Both the position numbers and the translations under genes were made by a program. 64,000 nt of DNA. It comes from Penium margaritaceum. Its lineage: Eukaryota; Streptophyta; Zygnematophyceae; Desmidiales; Peniaceae. The stretch is from the NCBI GenBank assembly GCA_023375785.1, contig SZWC01002415.1, forward strand, positions 121,850-185,849, read 5' to 3'. How positions within the stretch are numbered: the first letter of the stretch is position 1; every line of letters begins with the position of its first letter. Positions 46,340-58,169 of the stretch are shown here, in pieces. The notes beneath the pieces are model-generated. The model did not search any database, was not told where the DNA came from, and was given only the letters and a program-made list of their open reading frames with translations.

Positions 46340-47039
46340 GTTCTGCAACATCCTTTTACTTTTCATTTCTTGGTGGTTAACCACGACTTACCAGTTCTTT
46401 CATTAACCTGCACTTCTCACTACCGGTTTTTTCGGGCTTTCAAGCTCTGGCTTTATGGGTTGAAGCAAGGGGCCATAAGAAATGATTCTCAGGGTTGCCA
46501 GCTGGTGGAAAAACAAAACACACAGCGCACAGCGGAGAACAAAACTCATCCTCATAAGTTCATTGTGGCAGTCTTCTCAAGCCCCTCTACGGCAAAAGAA
46601 GCTTCCGCTTGGACTGAAATTGTAAATAGTAGTTCAAATACAGATATTGAAGCAATCTCAGAGGGCAAGTCGGCAATCGGTTCCATCGCACCAAAGGAAA
46701 ATGCATCAATATTCCACTAAATTTTATAGCTTCTGTGACAGTGGAAGCAACTACGATGCTGTCAAACATTCTTGTTTTTCACTGGATTTCAGGTGTTTTC
46801 ACAACTTCTCGTGGAAACCACCATTCGTAAGCTTGACAGCGACACTAGCGACAGGCAGCCTTCTGTTTGATTTTTTCCACTTCTGGGTCTTGCTTTCGAC
46901 CAGCCGGCAGCCAGCTGTCTTTTGTCATAATGTACGGATTTGTCTGTCTTGAAATGACATTGCATGTCATGGAATGTGATACGACGTGCAGCATGTTCTT
47001 CCCAAGTTCCTGTTGGTATTGACAGCGGCTCTCAGAAGA

Positions 47040-48176
47040 GAACAAAACATTGGTCTGCTGCGGCCCGACCAAGGAAAGCTGTAACAAAAATCACAGCATA
47101 GCAAGGTGCCATGCGTGCAGCAACGTCCTCGTTGAGCCGTGGAGGAGGCCGCTGCATCTCAGCCTGTCCCCGCAGCCGCTAATCCCAGGGCAAGGGAAAA
47201 GAGCCGGCTGTACCCCATCCAGGAGGAAGGTACACATTTGGACTAGTTTCCGTTGAGGAGCCCAAAGACTCGCTTCCACCATGCAGCAGCAGCAAGGAAA
47301 GAGACAGCTATGCACACAACAACAGCTCTAAAATTGATTTCTCCGACAGCCAGGCAAGTGTCTTTTTGACAGACACAGGATTTCTAGCCATTGTGCCTGT
47401 AACCTCCAACACAACTACGGAGGACACAAGCTCCAGCAACACGAGTCGCAAACTTGGTGCATATTGAGACTGGTTCACCCCTGGCTTGTTCCTTGAAATG
47501 TACACGGCTGTGAAGGTGCGCAAGAAAATCTATGGAGTGGTCAATTATCTGAAGCTTTCATTCCATACACCAGATGGGATGAACACCTTGGACAGGTTGG
47601 CCCCATAGTCTGTGGCTGGATGGTTTGACAGAAACAAAATCCTCAAGAAACAGTACGCACTGGCAGTTACTATGGTGGTGAAAACAGAGTTCAGCACCCA
47701 GGAACAACAAAAACTGTGTGCATGGAAGCAGTGGAAATTGGGCATTCCTCGCTGAAAATCCAGACTTGGTCGACGCCATCAAGAATTCCCTCATCTGTGC
47801 CCGCAATGTGGGAGCCCCCATGAACATCAAGAGAATTTTGCGGAATATCCCAATGTTAATTGCCCAACATGCCCCCAACGAGCTCGTCGCCAGGGGGGAT
47901 CGCGTGTTCAGCCATTCCTGGGTGTGCAAGTTTTTCAAGATGCATATGGTGTGGGCGTGGCATGCGGGAACAACAGCCACACAAAAGATCCCTGAAAACT
48001 GGCAAGAGTCGGTGGAGCACTTCCACATGCGCCAGCAGCATTGGTTGTCCACCACAAGATCAAGTCAGCATTTTCCATCGACGCCGGCCACACATCAATA
48101 CAGTTGGTCCTGGCTGCAGACCACACTTACGCATCCAAGGGTGTTGATGACGTGTCCATTGTTGGTTCGAGGTATA
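47040..48176 (+). pseudogene. DDE_1 transposase, decayed copy 2, N-terminal half
   Basis: The plus strand encodes pieces matching copy 1 in order. A basic KHWSAAARPRKA start near 47048 comes first. Then come a helical segment YTAVKVRKKIYGVVNYL ending GWFDRNKILKKQY (about 47500-47660), LICARNVGAPMNIKRILRNI, HSWVCKFFKMHMVWAWHAGT, ATQKIPENW, and the catalytic start AGHTSIQLVLAADHTYASKG (in two frames) near 48080-48150. It stops aligning at VSIVGSR, followed by GTATAG, a donor-like sequence. Confidence 0.65.
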
Positions 48177-48547
48177 GTTAATCATCCCCATTTTATACAC
48201 GCCCCATCTAGTGTATTAGGTACATAGATTTGGGTAATTTCCACGAAATTGTCTTAAGGGTGAATCGTCCTGTGTTCACATGGAAAACAATGGACAGGAT
48301 GGTACCTGTGTCTCGGGAATTGCATGCTATAATTTAACAACAGATGAAAAGAATATGACTGTGTGGGTGAAATGTACAATTGACGTACATATGTCATGAA
48401 ACATTCTGGGTGGGCTTAGTTGTAAATCGGATGTTTACTTCCTTATTTGTGACCTCGTACGAGAATTAATTCCATGTCGAGAGTAGTTTTGCTATTACTC
48501 GATTTTGTTTCTATCCGCGACAAACTGCCGAACTTGTCCTCTCCCCC

Positions 48548-49390
48548 NNNNNNNNNNNNNNNNNNNNNNNNNNNNNNNNNNNNNNNNNNNNNNNNNNNNN
48601 NNNNNNNNNNNNNNNNNNNNNNNNNNNNNNNNNNNNNNNNNNNNNNNNNNNNNNNNNNNNNNNNNNNNNNNNNNNNNNNNNNNNNNNNNNNNNNNNNNNN
48701 NNNNNNNNNNNNNNNNNNNNNNNNNNNNNNNNNNNNNNNNNNNNNNNNNNNNNNNNNNNNNNNNNNNNNNNNNNNNNNNNNNNNNNNNNNNNNNNNNNNN
48801 NNNNNNNNNNNNNNNNNNNNNNNNNNNNNNNNNNNNNNNNNNNNNNNNNNNNNNNNNNNNNNNNNNNNNNNNNNNNNNNNNNNNNNNNNNNNNNNNNNNN
48901 NNNNNNNNNNNNNNNNNNNNNNNNNNNNNNNNNNNNNNNNNNNNNNNNNNNNNNNNNNNNNNNNNNNNNNNNNNNNNNNNNNNNNNNNNNNNNNNNNNNN
49001 NNNNNNNNNNNNNNNNNNNNNNNNNNNNNNNNNNNNNNNNNNNNNNNNNNNNNNNNNNNNNNNNNNNNNNNNNNNNNNNNNNNNNNNNNNNNNNNNNNNN
49101 NNNNNNNNNNNNNNNNNNNNNNNNNNNNNNNNNNNNNNNNNNNNNNNNNNNNNNNNNNNNNNNNNNNNNNNNNNNNNNNNNNNNNNNNNNNNNNNNNNNN
49201 NNNNNNNNNNNNNNNNNNNNNNNNNNNNNNNNNNNNNNNNNNNNNNNNNNNNNNNNNNNNNNNNNNNNNNNNNNNNNNNNNNNNNNNNNNNNNNNNNNNN
49301 NNNNNNNNNNNNNNNNNNNNNNNNNNNNNNNNNNNNNNNNNNNNNNNNNNNNNNNNNNNNNNNNNNNNNNNNNNNNNNNNNNNNNNNNNN
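48548..49390. other. Assembly gap (843 N)
   Basis: N run between the two halves of the second DDE_1 transposase remnant. Open frames that cross it are meaningless. Confidence 1.
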
Positions 49391-49724
49391 AAGAACAAAA
49401 AAAAAAAAACACTAATGTACTGTGAGGTGATCGCTTGTCAAAAGTCAACAACCGTCGATGTAGGGTTACCGACGGTTGAGATCGAACAGGCAGGGTTTTC
49501 TAAACGGGTACAATTAAAGATCCTCGCGTGCTGACCGCCGATTGTTGACAATATACGGTTGCGAGAGAGTTTTCTGATCGTGGAACAAGACAACGTCGAA
49601 TTGGTCAGCATGTCGTCCCCCCCTCCCCCCAACGTCGTAGTATACTTCAGCTAAAAATGGGGCGTGTATCGTGCAACGTACAAGATTATACACTTGTGGA
49701 CTTTTTCGAATGGTTAGAATGTAG

Positions 49725-49880
49725 GGTCCAACCCCCCCCCCCCCCCCCACGATCAATGGAAAGCTGCTGGGCCTCGCTACGGTGGGGCCCAGCAGGAGTC
49801 CTTGCAAGCAAAAAAAATAAAGTCCAGGCCCCCCGAATGTGACTTTGGGAGGGTTCTGGTTCTTTAAAGTTTTGGGTTAA
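49725..49880 (+). mobile_element. Fragment of a hairpin-core element
   Basis: A 17-C run is followed by TGGAAAGCTGCTGGGCC, a GGGCCTCGCTACGGTGGGGC hairpin (about 49770-49797), AATAAAGTCCAGGCCCCCC and a GAATGTGACTTTGGGAGGG tail. The order and spacing match the centre of the elements at 22.4 and 39.1 kb. The TTAA-type ends were not found. Confidence 0.7.
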
Positions 49881-50179
49881 GGAATAGGCACTGTCACGCC
49901 TTGCAGTTCTAACAAAATTCATGTATAAGTACAAATATATGTCGTTTTCTGCGAACTATAAGTGGAGCTGTAAATCAGCTATACCTGAGTTTTTATTATG
50001 TTTTTTTTTTTTTTGCAAACCTTCTACGAAGTTTATTGTCTTCAAGCATTCAAATACATTTGTATGTCCATGAACAGACGTCGTAAATTAAGTTGTGTTG
50101 CATTTTCCACGAAGGTACCATGAAACTTCTAAAGGCATGCATTTAGTATGTACACTATATGACGAGTGTATGTTTCAGG

Positions 50180-50895
50180 GGTGATTAATCATAAATGGTT
50201 GGTTCTGATGAATAGTGTGCCATCGCTGTGCAATTTCATGTCGTCCTTTGCAAGTGAATTACTGCCCATGCATTTCATTTCCCCAGGGAATTCGGCGTTC
50301 TCCCTCTCCAAGGACACGCATGCACGTGAACTTCTAGATTCTGGATGGTTGTTGACCCATGTGTCCAATCATTGGGCAAACATCGAGACCACCATGGAGT
50401 GGGTGCCGTCCATTGTGCATCCATATTATGAACAGGAGTATGGGGCGTATGGTCTCACTCAGGTTGTTGTGCACATGCTTCTTCTTCTTAGTGCATGGCG
50501 TCCACATTGCAGTGCCACTTTCTGTCTATGGCTCGGGAAAATTCTCCCACACATGTATCCTGTGTACTCCAAAGGTACAACCGTCCGACGACATTGGAAT
50601 CATCCCCCCATTCAAGAATAAGGTTGAGGATCACATTACAATGTGGTCAAAAGATCAGACACGTGGTAGAAACAACCATAAAATCAGGATGGGTGTCATG
50701 AAAGAAGCCTCATGCAAGTGGTTTCACACGGCATGGAAGCATGTGAAAAATAGTTGTGACATTATCAGGAATTCATGGTCTCAATCAGGGTTTGGGAAGG
50801 TTTTTCATGATGATTTTCAACGTCATGCAAACAGGATGCATGCTTATGTTACGTTTGAGGATGCTGGTGTGGAGGAAGTGGATGATGTCATTTGA
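50180..50895 (+). pseudogene. DDE_1 transposase, decayed copy 2, C-terminal half
   Basis: Continues copy 2 after about 2 kb. It encodes ELLPMHFISPGNSAFSLSKD, NHWANIETTMEWV, and LLLLSAWRPH (Ser codon 50490-50492 at the second catalytic Asp position). A decayed QPSDDIGIIPPFKNKVEDHI block follows, then a well-kept C-terminal frame to a TGA at 50893. These align in order with 25050-25690 of copy 1. The acceptor-like TTTCAG at about 50180 precedes it. Confidence 0.65.
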
Positions 50896-51059
50896 ATATC
50901 AGTCTTGAATTGACTTTACATTGTCGACCTCCCTTTCTAATTCGTGCATGAAAACTCTGAACTGAATTTTTTTGTGGCACTGTGATTTCAATGAATAAAC
51001 ATTGCAATTTATTAAATATAATTAAGATCAGTGAAAAAATGTTTGAAAAAAATTGAACA

Positions 51060-52268
51060 AAAACAAATAAAAATACATTTTAAGGATCAGCAGGGTATAA
51101 CAACATGGTGCGCCATAAAGAGAAGGAAACTGCCGTCTTCAACGTCTTGTTGGCGGAGAAGTGGCTGCTCTGACCACCATCGTAGAACTCCTCCAAAGTC
51201 AGTTGCCAAAGTGAAGCCACCGCAGGACTGACCATATGTTGCGTGGTGTGGCATAAAACTCCACACCGTATTTTGAAGAAAAACCTCTGAGCTTCATACT
51301 TCCCATGCGCCTCGCACCCCTCTGCCAAGAGCTTCACTAGGAAGGTATCCTCGTGGAAGATGAGAGATGGGACCCGCATCATCAGGTCTGATCATTGTGC
51401 GAGAGTGCTGGCTCCATAAATGTGATCCGGCCGGTACATGATCTCGTAGTCAAGTTGCAACTTGGGTTATTCCACCCAACGTGCTTCCTGCGAATCACAG
51501 TTGGCTACGTCTTGAAGTATCTCAATGCATGGTGGTCGGTACAGACTGTGAATTTCAATGCCTCGAGATAGCATTGTGAATTCTTGAAGGCTACGATGAC
51601 AACGAGCATCTCCTTTTCATGGGTGAGATATTTCAGCTCCCCTATATGCAACATATGTGAGTGAAAAGTGACAAGCTCTGTCCCGGTGCTATATTTTTTC
51701 AAAAGGATACCACGAATTGGCAGGTCGGATGCATCAATCGCCAATTCAATCTTAGCCACTATCAGCCAAGTGGAAGGCCGGCACGGAGGCCAGAGCCCTT
51801 CTGATATTTTCAAAGGCTTTTTGTTGGTTTACTCCCCACATTAACTCATGATCCATGTGAGTGAGGTTGGAGAGTGGCCCTCACACTCCCACATAGCGAA
51901 GGATGAACCTGCGTAAGTGGTTGCAAAAATCAAGGAATACTTGCACTTTGTTCTCGTTGTGCGAATCTAACCACACTTACACGGTCGAAACCTTCCACGG
52001 ATCCATGATGATATTTCCATTACCAGGGGTGTGTAAAAATATTTAACTTTCCATTACCAGAGGCCTTTGTGAAAAAAAAATCATTTCTAAAACATTTGAC
52101 CACATTCATCACATGCTCCACATGCTCCTCCATCGACCTATTGTACACCAAGATGCCGTTAAGCTATACCAACACAGATTAATCCAAATGTGGCTTGAAG
52201 ATATGTGCTTCTTGCCACCATGAAGGTTCTTAGAGAATTGGTTAAACTAAAAGGCATTACAAGAAACT
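51060..52268 (-). pseudogene. Older gypsy element: RT end, RNase H and integrase zinc finger
   Basis: From 52268 downwards the minus strand encodes KFLVMPFSLTN (reverse transcriptase), LV*LNGILVYN at 52176-52147 in place of the YLDDILVY box, RNase H at 51813-51505 (LAIDASDLPIRGILLKKY, LKYLTHEKEMLVVIVAF, TDHHALRYF), and an H2C2-type zinc-finger piece near 51230-51150. It is the continuation of the reverse transcriptase that breaks off at 58746: the younger gypsy element sits between. The integrase core and 3' LTR are missing. Confidence 0.75.
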
Positions 52269-52382
52269 TGTGAACCATGTGCAGTCTGTTAGCCTCGACA
52301 AGATGATGGTACCACCAGCGACAACGGTGATTAAGGGGAATCCAATGCCCACCTTCCAATGTTTTTGGAAGCATGGAATTTT

Positions 52383-52455
<73 letters not shown>

Positions 52456-53053
52456 ATGGGAACATGTGTGGCAACATACACGACAATGTATGTATGGTAA
52501 CACAATCTATGTGACCTGATGTTTCCAAGCCGTGTGTGGCTCTGTACATGCAGGGTATGAGTGTTGTCACTTCAACATCATGTAGGTCATCGTACCAACA
52601 TACAAAACGTTGTATCGTTCTGTGGAGCAATGGCTAAGATACGGCCGTTTTTGTGAACCACTACAATCTGCCATTAGTAGCATCATTGGCGGCGGTGACG
52701 GCTGTCCAAATTGTCTTTTCTGGTGATAACACATTGGGATGCCATTCAGAAGCACCCTTTTTCCTCTATGATTCTTTTCTCATTGACTATATGTGCTCCA
52801 AGGCATGCTTCAGCCTCGTTTAGTCTTTCAGGGGTCGATCCTGGGTCCTTTCAGATGATTTCCCGCCACCTGATTTTTCCCTCGGCTAGTCCAATATTTG
52901 GCCGGGCATAAGTTCCCCAGTTCGTGATGGATCCACCCCTTTATTGGGACAAAATTGAAATTTCTTTCCTGTAGGATTCAGATTAAATTTCAGACTGCAC
53001 ATTAAAAAAAACCTCAATCCATAAGCAGTGCCCTTGGCCCTGTCCGGATTACA
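52269..53053 (-). repeat. 3' LTR of the nested gypsy element
   Basis: 785 bp. Aligns with 57919-58745 and contains a (GA)n microsatellite at about 52385-52453 that the other copies lack. Confidence 0.7.
52385..52453. repeat. (GA)n microsatellite
   Basis: About 34 GA units within the 3' LTR. Confidence 0.95.
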
Positions 53054-53129
53054 CTGCCCCCTCCCCCTTTAGAAGTGAGCCATTGTGGTTTGCTCGTGGT
53101 ACTCCCGGAGGATGGAATTTACCCCACCG

Positions 53130-54430
53130 ATGTTGAATTTGCAGGCAGGTTCCCATGAGTTGTGGGCCGTATCATAGGCCTTCCATTTTACTAGGTACTC
53201 TTAACCTCAGTCGCAATTGTGGTGGTGAATGATGATCTCCACCTCAAACTCTTTATCAACATCAATAATCACCTAGGAGGAGGCTCGGAACTGTAGCCCA
53301 GAAATTTCTTGGCCAGATCATTGTAGATCTTGAGCATAGAGATGTGGAACATGTCGTGGATTTGTATGTAAGGTGGAAGAGCAAACCGCGCCACCACGGG
53401 TGTCCGCATTTAAAGCACCTCAAATGGACCAAGCTACCAAGATGTGAACGTGTCCGATTGAACCCCGCGTAGCTTGACGTGCGCGCTCTTCAGAAGAGTA
53501 CAACCACCAACCTTGAGTGTTTCATCTGAGTGTTGATGGTCCTCTTGTATTTTCTGTTGCTCCCACACCTTTGCCAATGCTTGCCGTGTTGCCACTAAAT
53601 CTTCTTGAGATTACTTGTGGAAAATTCCACAACAGGCAGGTTCCTTGCAACGTGGAAAGTGAGAGTTATTGTGGCCTCCTTGTTGAATGGTACCTTGCCA
53701 GTGGAGGCAAATGTGTTAGATTTGTATGTATTTTCACCAACCACCAGCTTCTAGTCCTACGCCATCTCGTCCGGATCACACACTGTACGGAGGTACTTCT
53801 TTGTATCTAGTTTGTCCGTTCCATCTATTCGTCACTTTGTGCATGAGAACTGGTCAATGGCTGCACCTTGCTGCCATATTACTGCATGAGTTCCTGCCAT
53901 AACTTGCTCATAAAGTGTGGGTCATGGCTGCTCACAATGGATTGTGGCATACCATTGAGGCACACCATGTGCTCAAGGAACAGCCGAGGAGTGCCCTCCA
54001 TGCTCAATATATCACGCGTCGCGATGAAATACGACATCTTGCTGAAGCGGTCCACCACCACTAATACCGTATTCTTTCCTGCCATCGTCTCGGGCAAGCC
54101 AGTGATGAAGACCATGGAGGTGTCATGTGATGGCTGCTTGGGTTCAGATCCCTTTTTTTCTTGTAAGCAGCCTCTGAGAATCTATCCTCTCATTTTGGAT
54201 GGACAAGGATTGGAGGAGACCTGAGATTTTTTGTCCTTGGTACCTTGTGGTGGTGCCAAACGTCACAACTTTGGCAGAAATAAGCCACCTCTGATGACAT
54301 GGTGGACCACCAAAAGAAGCGAACCAACACCTTCAACATCTTGTTGGAAGAAAATTGTTTACATGGGGTACTGCCATGACACTCCTCCAAAATCAGCTTC
54401 CAAAACACAGGCATTGCAGAAACCATCACA
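53130..54430 (-). pseudogene. Gypsy integrase with chromodomain
   Basis: On the minus strand: an H2C2-type zinc-finger remnant (54430-54240, RFFWWSTMSSEVAYFCQSC); the integrase core start MVFITGLPETMAG, VLVVVDRFSKMSYFIATRD and PQSIVSSHDPHFMSKLW (54115-53879); a C-terminal GPFEVL and FHISMLKIYNDLAKKFLG piece near 53480-53300; then a chromodomain EVEIIIHHHN, EYLVKWKAYDTAHNSWEP near 53260-53140. Chromodomains in this position are typical of chromoviruses and bias integration toward marked chromatin. Frames are broken. Confidence 0.75.
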
Positions 54431-54499
54431 TATTGCGTGTCGCGCCATCACCAAGACGTCGTCTCAAAAAATGAATATCTGAGAGTCATGTTCCCCATA

Positions 54500-55800
54500 C
54501 ACAACGTATTTATCTGTGAAGAGATTCACAAGGGAGACATTCTTGTGGATGGTAAGATATACAATCCACATGATAAGTTCTGATTCTTGTGAGAGTGTAT
54601 CGGCTGGGTTGATGCGACCTGGCTGGTACGCAATCTCATAGTTGATGTGACGACTTGAGGTACTCCACACAATGCACTTGCCTCCACCTCAGGTTTGGCT
54701 GCATCTTGAAGTACTTCAATGCGTGGTGGTCGATGTAGACCATGTACTTCCACATCAAGATAACATTGCCCATTCTTGAAGGCTGCAACTATGGCAAGCA
54801 TCTTCTTGTCATAGGTGGCGTTGCTCAACTCTGCTCCATGTAATTTGCACTAGAATTATGCGACCGGCTGTGACCCATTACCAAATTCATGCTGAAGGAT
54901 ACCACTAATGTCCAGGCCTGATGCATCCGTCACCATTTGAAACTCACGACCACTGTCGGCCAAGTACAAGGTCAGCACGGAGATCAGAGCCATTTTGAGA
55001 TTCTCAAAGGATTTTTGCTTGCTTACTCCCCTACTCCACTCACAGTCCTTGCAAGTGTATTTGGAGACTGGCGCTAACACTCTTGCATATCCAAGGATGA
55101 ACCTACAGTAGTAGTCAGAAATTCCAAGGAATACTTGCACATCATGTATACACCATAAACTCGGCCACTCTTGTACGACCTTCACCTTACACGGGTCCAT
55201 CAAAATCTGTCCATTGTCAATAACGTGTCAGAGGAATTCAAATTTTGCCACCGTAAACTCAAACTTAGAGAGCTTTGCTAAAATTCCTACTTTATCAAAT
55301 CCTTGATGTCATTCTTCACATGTTCCTCATGCCTCTCCGTCAACCTGCTGTACACTACGATGTCGTCAAGGTGCACATCATGATGTCATCCAAGTATAGC
55401 TTCAAGATGATGTTCATTGTCGCCATGAATGTGGCTGACTCCTTGCTCAGTCCAAAAGGCATCACGAGAAACTCTTAGTGATCATAGCGGGTGCAGAGGT
55501 CGTATTTTCTACATCATCTTCTATGATTCAAATGTGGTGGTAGCCAGATTGAATATGATCATTGTGAAGAAGCAAGCTGCACAAAGCTGATCAAAGATCT
55601 CTTTGCCTCACAGAAGCAGCTACCGGTTCCTCATTTTCAACTCGTTCAATGCCCGCTAATCCATGCAGATGTGCATCTCTCCCGTCTCTTTCTGCATAAA
55701 TTTTACATAAGCAACATAAGAAGATGATAAAGGCCTAGTCCATCATCTTGGTAAGATGATTCTTGAGCTCCTGGAGCTACGCGGTGCTCATGCGATACGT
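54500..55800 (-). pseudogene. Gypsy reverse transcriptase and RNase H
   Basis: On the minus strand: RALNELKMRNR near 55650; an intact-looking VHLDDIVVYS catalytic box near 55380-55345; QVFLGISDYYCRFILGYARV; then RNase H with FQMVTDASGLDISGILQHE and YDKKMLAIVAAFKNGQCYLD (55203-54650). Several frameshifts and stops are present. Confidence 0.8.
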
Positions 55801-56246
55801 TGCACGAACATGTGGGTGGACTCCAGGTTTGAGGTCATTGTGATGTTCCACATCCCTCTTCAGTAGCAGGTCCACCGAGAATGTGTTAAGAACACGTCCT
55901 CAAACTCCATGCACACCTTCCGAAGCTCCTCGGGGATCGCAAAAAACTTGCCTTGGGCCCCTCACTGCTTATGTTTTGCCCCATGTTCCACTCAGGCGCC
56001 ACATACTCCGGTTGTTTGAAATCTTCATCCACAACCTACAAAAACGCCATAAAATGATCTCCTTTTTTAAATTGCACGCTTGAGCTGCACAAAGTTTAGT
56101 ATGAAAGGTGTGGATTCCTCCTTGTGAGGCATCAACTGCAACAACGTTTTCTCCCCGTTATTCGCCTCCTCCGTGTCCTCTTCCTTGGACCAAGCAGGCA
56201 GGGAATATTCATTGTCTCTAAGCTTGACGGAGACGGTGCACATCTC

Positions 56247-56578
56247 TCAACTGATGATGGGGTTGTATTTATAGAGGAAGTTACAACCGAGGATCACATC
56301 ATAATCCTTCATCGAATACACCTGGTTTGAGGTCATCATGCAAAGCTTGTTTTCGCAAATGGAAAGGGGATGGCCCATGTATCCCACTTCAAACGCCCCG
56401 TCTGGTTCTTGCTCATGTGCGCAAGGCCCCATTTCAATGCACACTCAATGCTCACAAAACTGTGACTTACGTCACAATGAAAAAGGCTTGTAATATTCCC
56501 ATTGATTCCTTTGACTTGTACCTCCAAAATAAGTGCGGGGTGCTCCTCCTTATACCCCAAATTCCATGCTTTCACCAA
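56247..56578 (-). pseudogene. Gypsy aspartic protease with lost active site
   Basis: The minus strand encodes ALILEVQVKGINGNITSLF, then HCDVSHSFVS where LIDSGASHSF is usual, and later YDVILGCNFLYKYNPIIS, the hydrophobic ILG block. His replaces the catalytic Asp and Asp replaces Gly, so this copy is dead. A frameshift lies between the two halves. Confidence 0.75.
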
Positions 56579-56739
56579 GAAAATCCCCTACATTGCATCA
56601 AGGCGTTTGGGTGGATGGACAAGTGGGATTTCGGGTGGAGAGGAGTTAGGAGTAATGCCATCTACCCCCGGCTCTCCTAATTCTCTGACTCCTTTGTTTC
56701 TCTCTTTTATTCCTTCATGGGTTGCTTTATCGTCCATTG

Positions 56740-57880
56740 CTACCTATCCTTGTCAACAATCTTTTTGAGACTCCAACAATCACGCGCAATGTGGCCGTGC
56801 TTGCTACAGTTGAAGTAATTGTGTTGTTGTGATGCTCTAATCTCCATGGACATGTTGTCGCTCGTCGCCCTCCTATCGTAGCCACCACCAAAAGAATTGT
56901 GGTCATTGGTATGAGCATGTTGCATGAGCGAGTCAAACCGCTTTGCTGTTATGATCATCCTCAGCAGGTCATTGTTGAGGTTGTAGATCACCGTCACGGC
57001 ACTGGCACCGTCCTCGAGGCCGTTGCTATATGGATGCACAGATCATGAAGGTCAAAGCCACAGTTGGAAACAATCTCACAAAACTTGCAGGTGCAGTTGA
57101 ATACCCCGCCAGTTTGGTAAAGCCGAAGTAGCTTGGCACAAGTTCTGTTCTTCACTTCAACCATAGTGAAGTGCTTTATGAACAACTCTGTGAACTCCTT
57201 CCATGAGGTCAGCCATCTTAGGATAGGGTCACCACTAGAGTATGTTGGAGCCGATGGGGTTTAGATTCTGGTTGTGGCTGAAATGCTGCGACCTTCACGG
57301 CTACACTGCCATGTGAATTTGACAACATAACTTCAGCCCACCAATCCAGTGAGTCTCCATTGGATCCTCTCAATAGGGCCACGGAATGGTCATGGTGCAC
57401 CTCGTCCTTCGAGGTATCTACACCAATGACAGTGAAGTACAGCTCTAGCATGAGTATCCAAGCATGCAAAACTAGTCCATCCTTCTTCAATAGGTCAAAC
57501 AACTCTAGCTTCTATGGGCTTGGGACGCCCACCATGACTCCATGTATAGTGGAAACTGCCACTGTTGTTGTCATTGGGTGCTTCACAAGCCTCTTTTTGG
57601 GTACAGGTTTTGCTTCTCCAACAGGTCAATCTTGGTTTGCAGTTTGGTGAGTAGCTTTTGAAATGCTGTAGCAGCTGTTATGTCACCTTGCCCGTCAAAC
57701 ACCGAGGCCATCCAGAATGTGCCAGGATAATTCATTGTTGCATTCGGAGCAACATCTTCCTCAACAGGTCCTCCGGTTACCGCCTTGCCACGGGAGTGTG
57801 TGGTTGGTTTAGGTACAGATCCGCCAAAGAGATTAAATACGTGATGGTCTATGCTGATCAGGAGAGGTTGCCACATAGAA
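56740..57880 (-). pseudogene. Gypsy gag with degenerate zinc knuckle
   Basis: Frames 57876-57583, 57502-57218, 57185-56994 and 57039-56740 on the minus strand form a Gag: a helical start with LEKQNLY, MLELYFTVIGVDTSKDEV, a capsid-like tail, and a knuckle YFNCSKHGHIARDC (56818-56777) whose first Cys is Tyr. Each frame corresponds to a similar one in the older element at 60.05-61.7 kb. Confidence 0.7.
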
Positions 57881-57918
57881 GAGTATGCCCCTTAGCCAGC
57901 GGTTTCTCTGATAACAAA

Positions 57919-58131
57919 TGTAAACTAAGCAAAGTGTGCTGGTTTCAATCGGATGGTGAAGGTACTCCCGGCAGCAACGACGGCCAAGGGGAAGCTAGTG
58001 CACACCCTCAAATGTATGCAGAAGCATAGGATCATGTTGGAGGAGCATGGGAACACGTGTAGAAAAGTGGGAGTAAACACTTATTATTATCCAAATGTCA
58101 AAAAACGAGACAATACATGTATATATATATG

Positions 58132-58169
<38 letters not shown>

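Noticed and set aside
48474-49451. Open frames of about 300 codons
   Set aside because: They consist almost entirely of the N gap.
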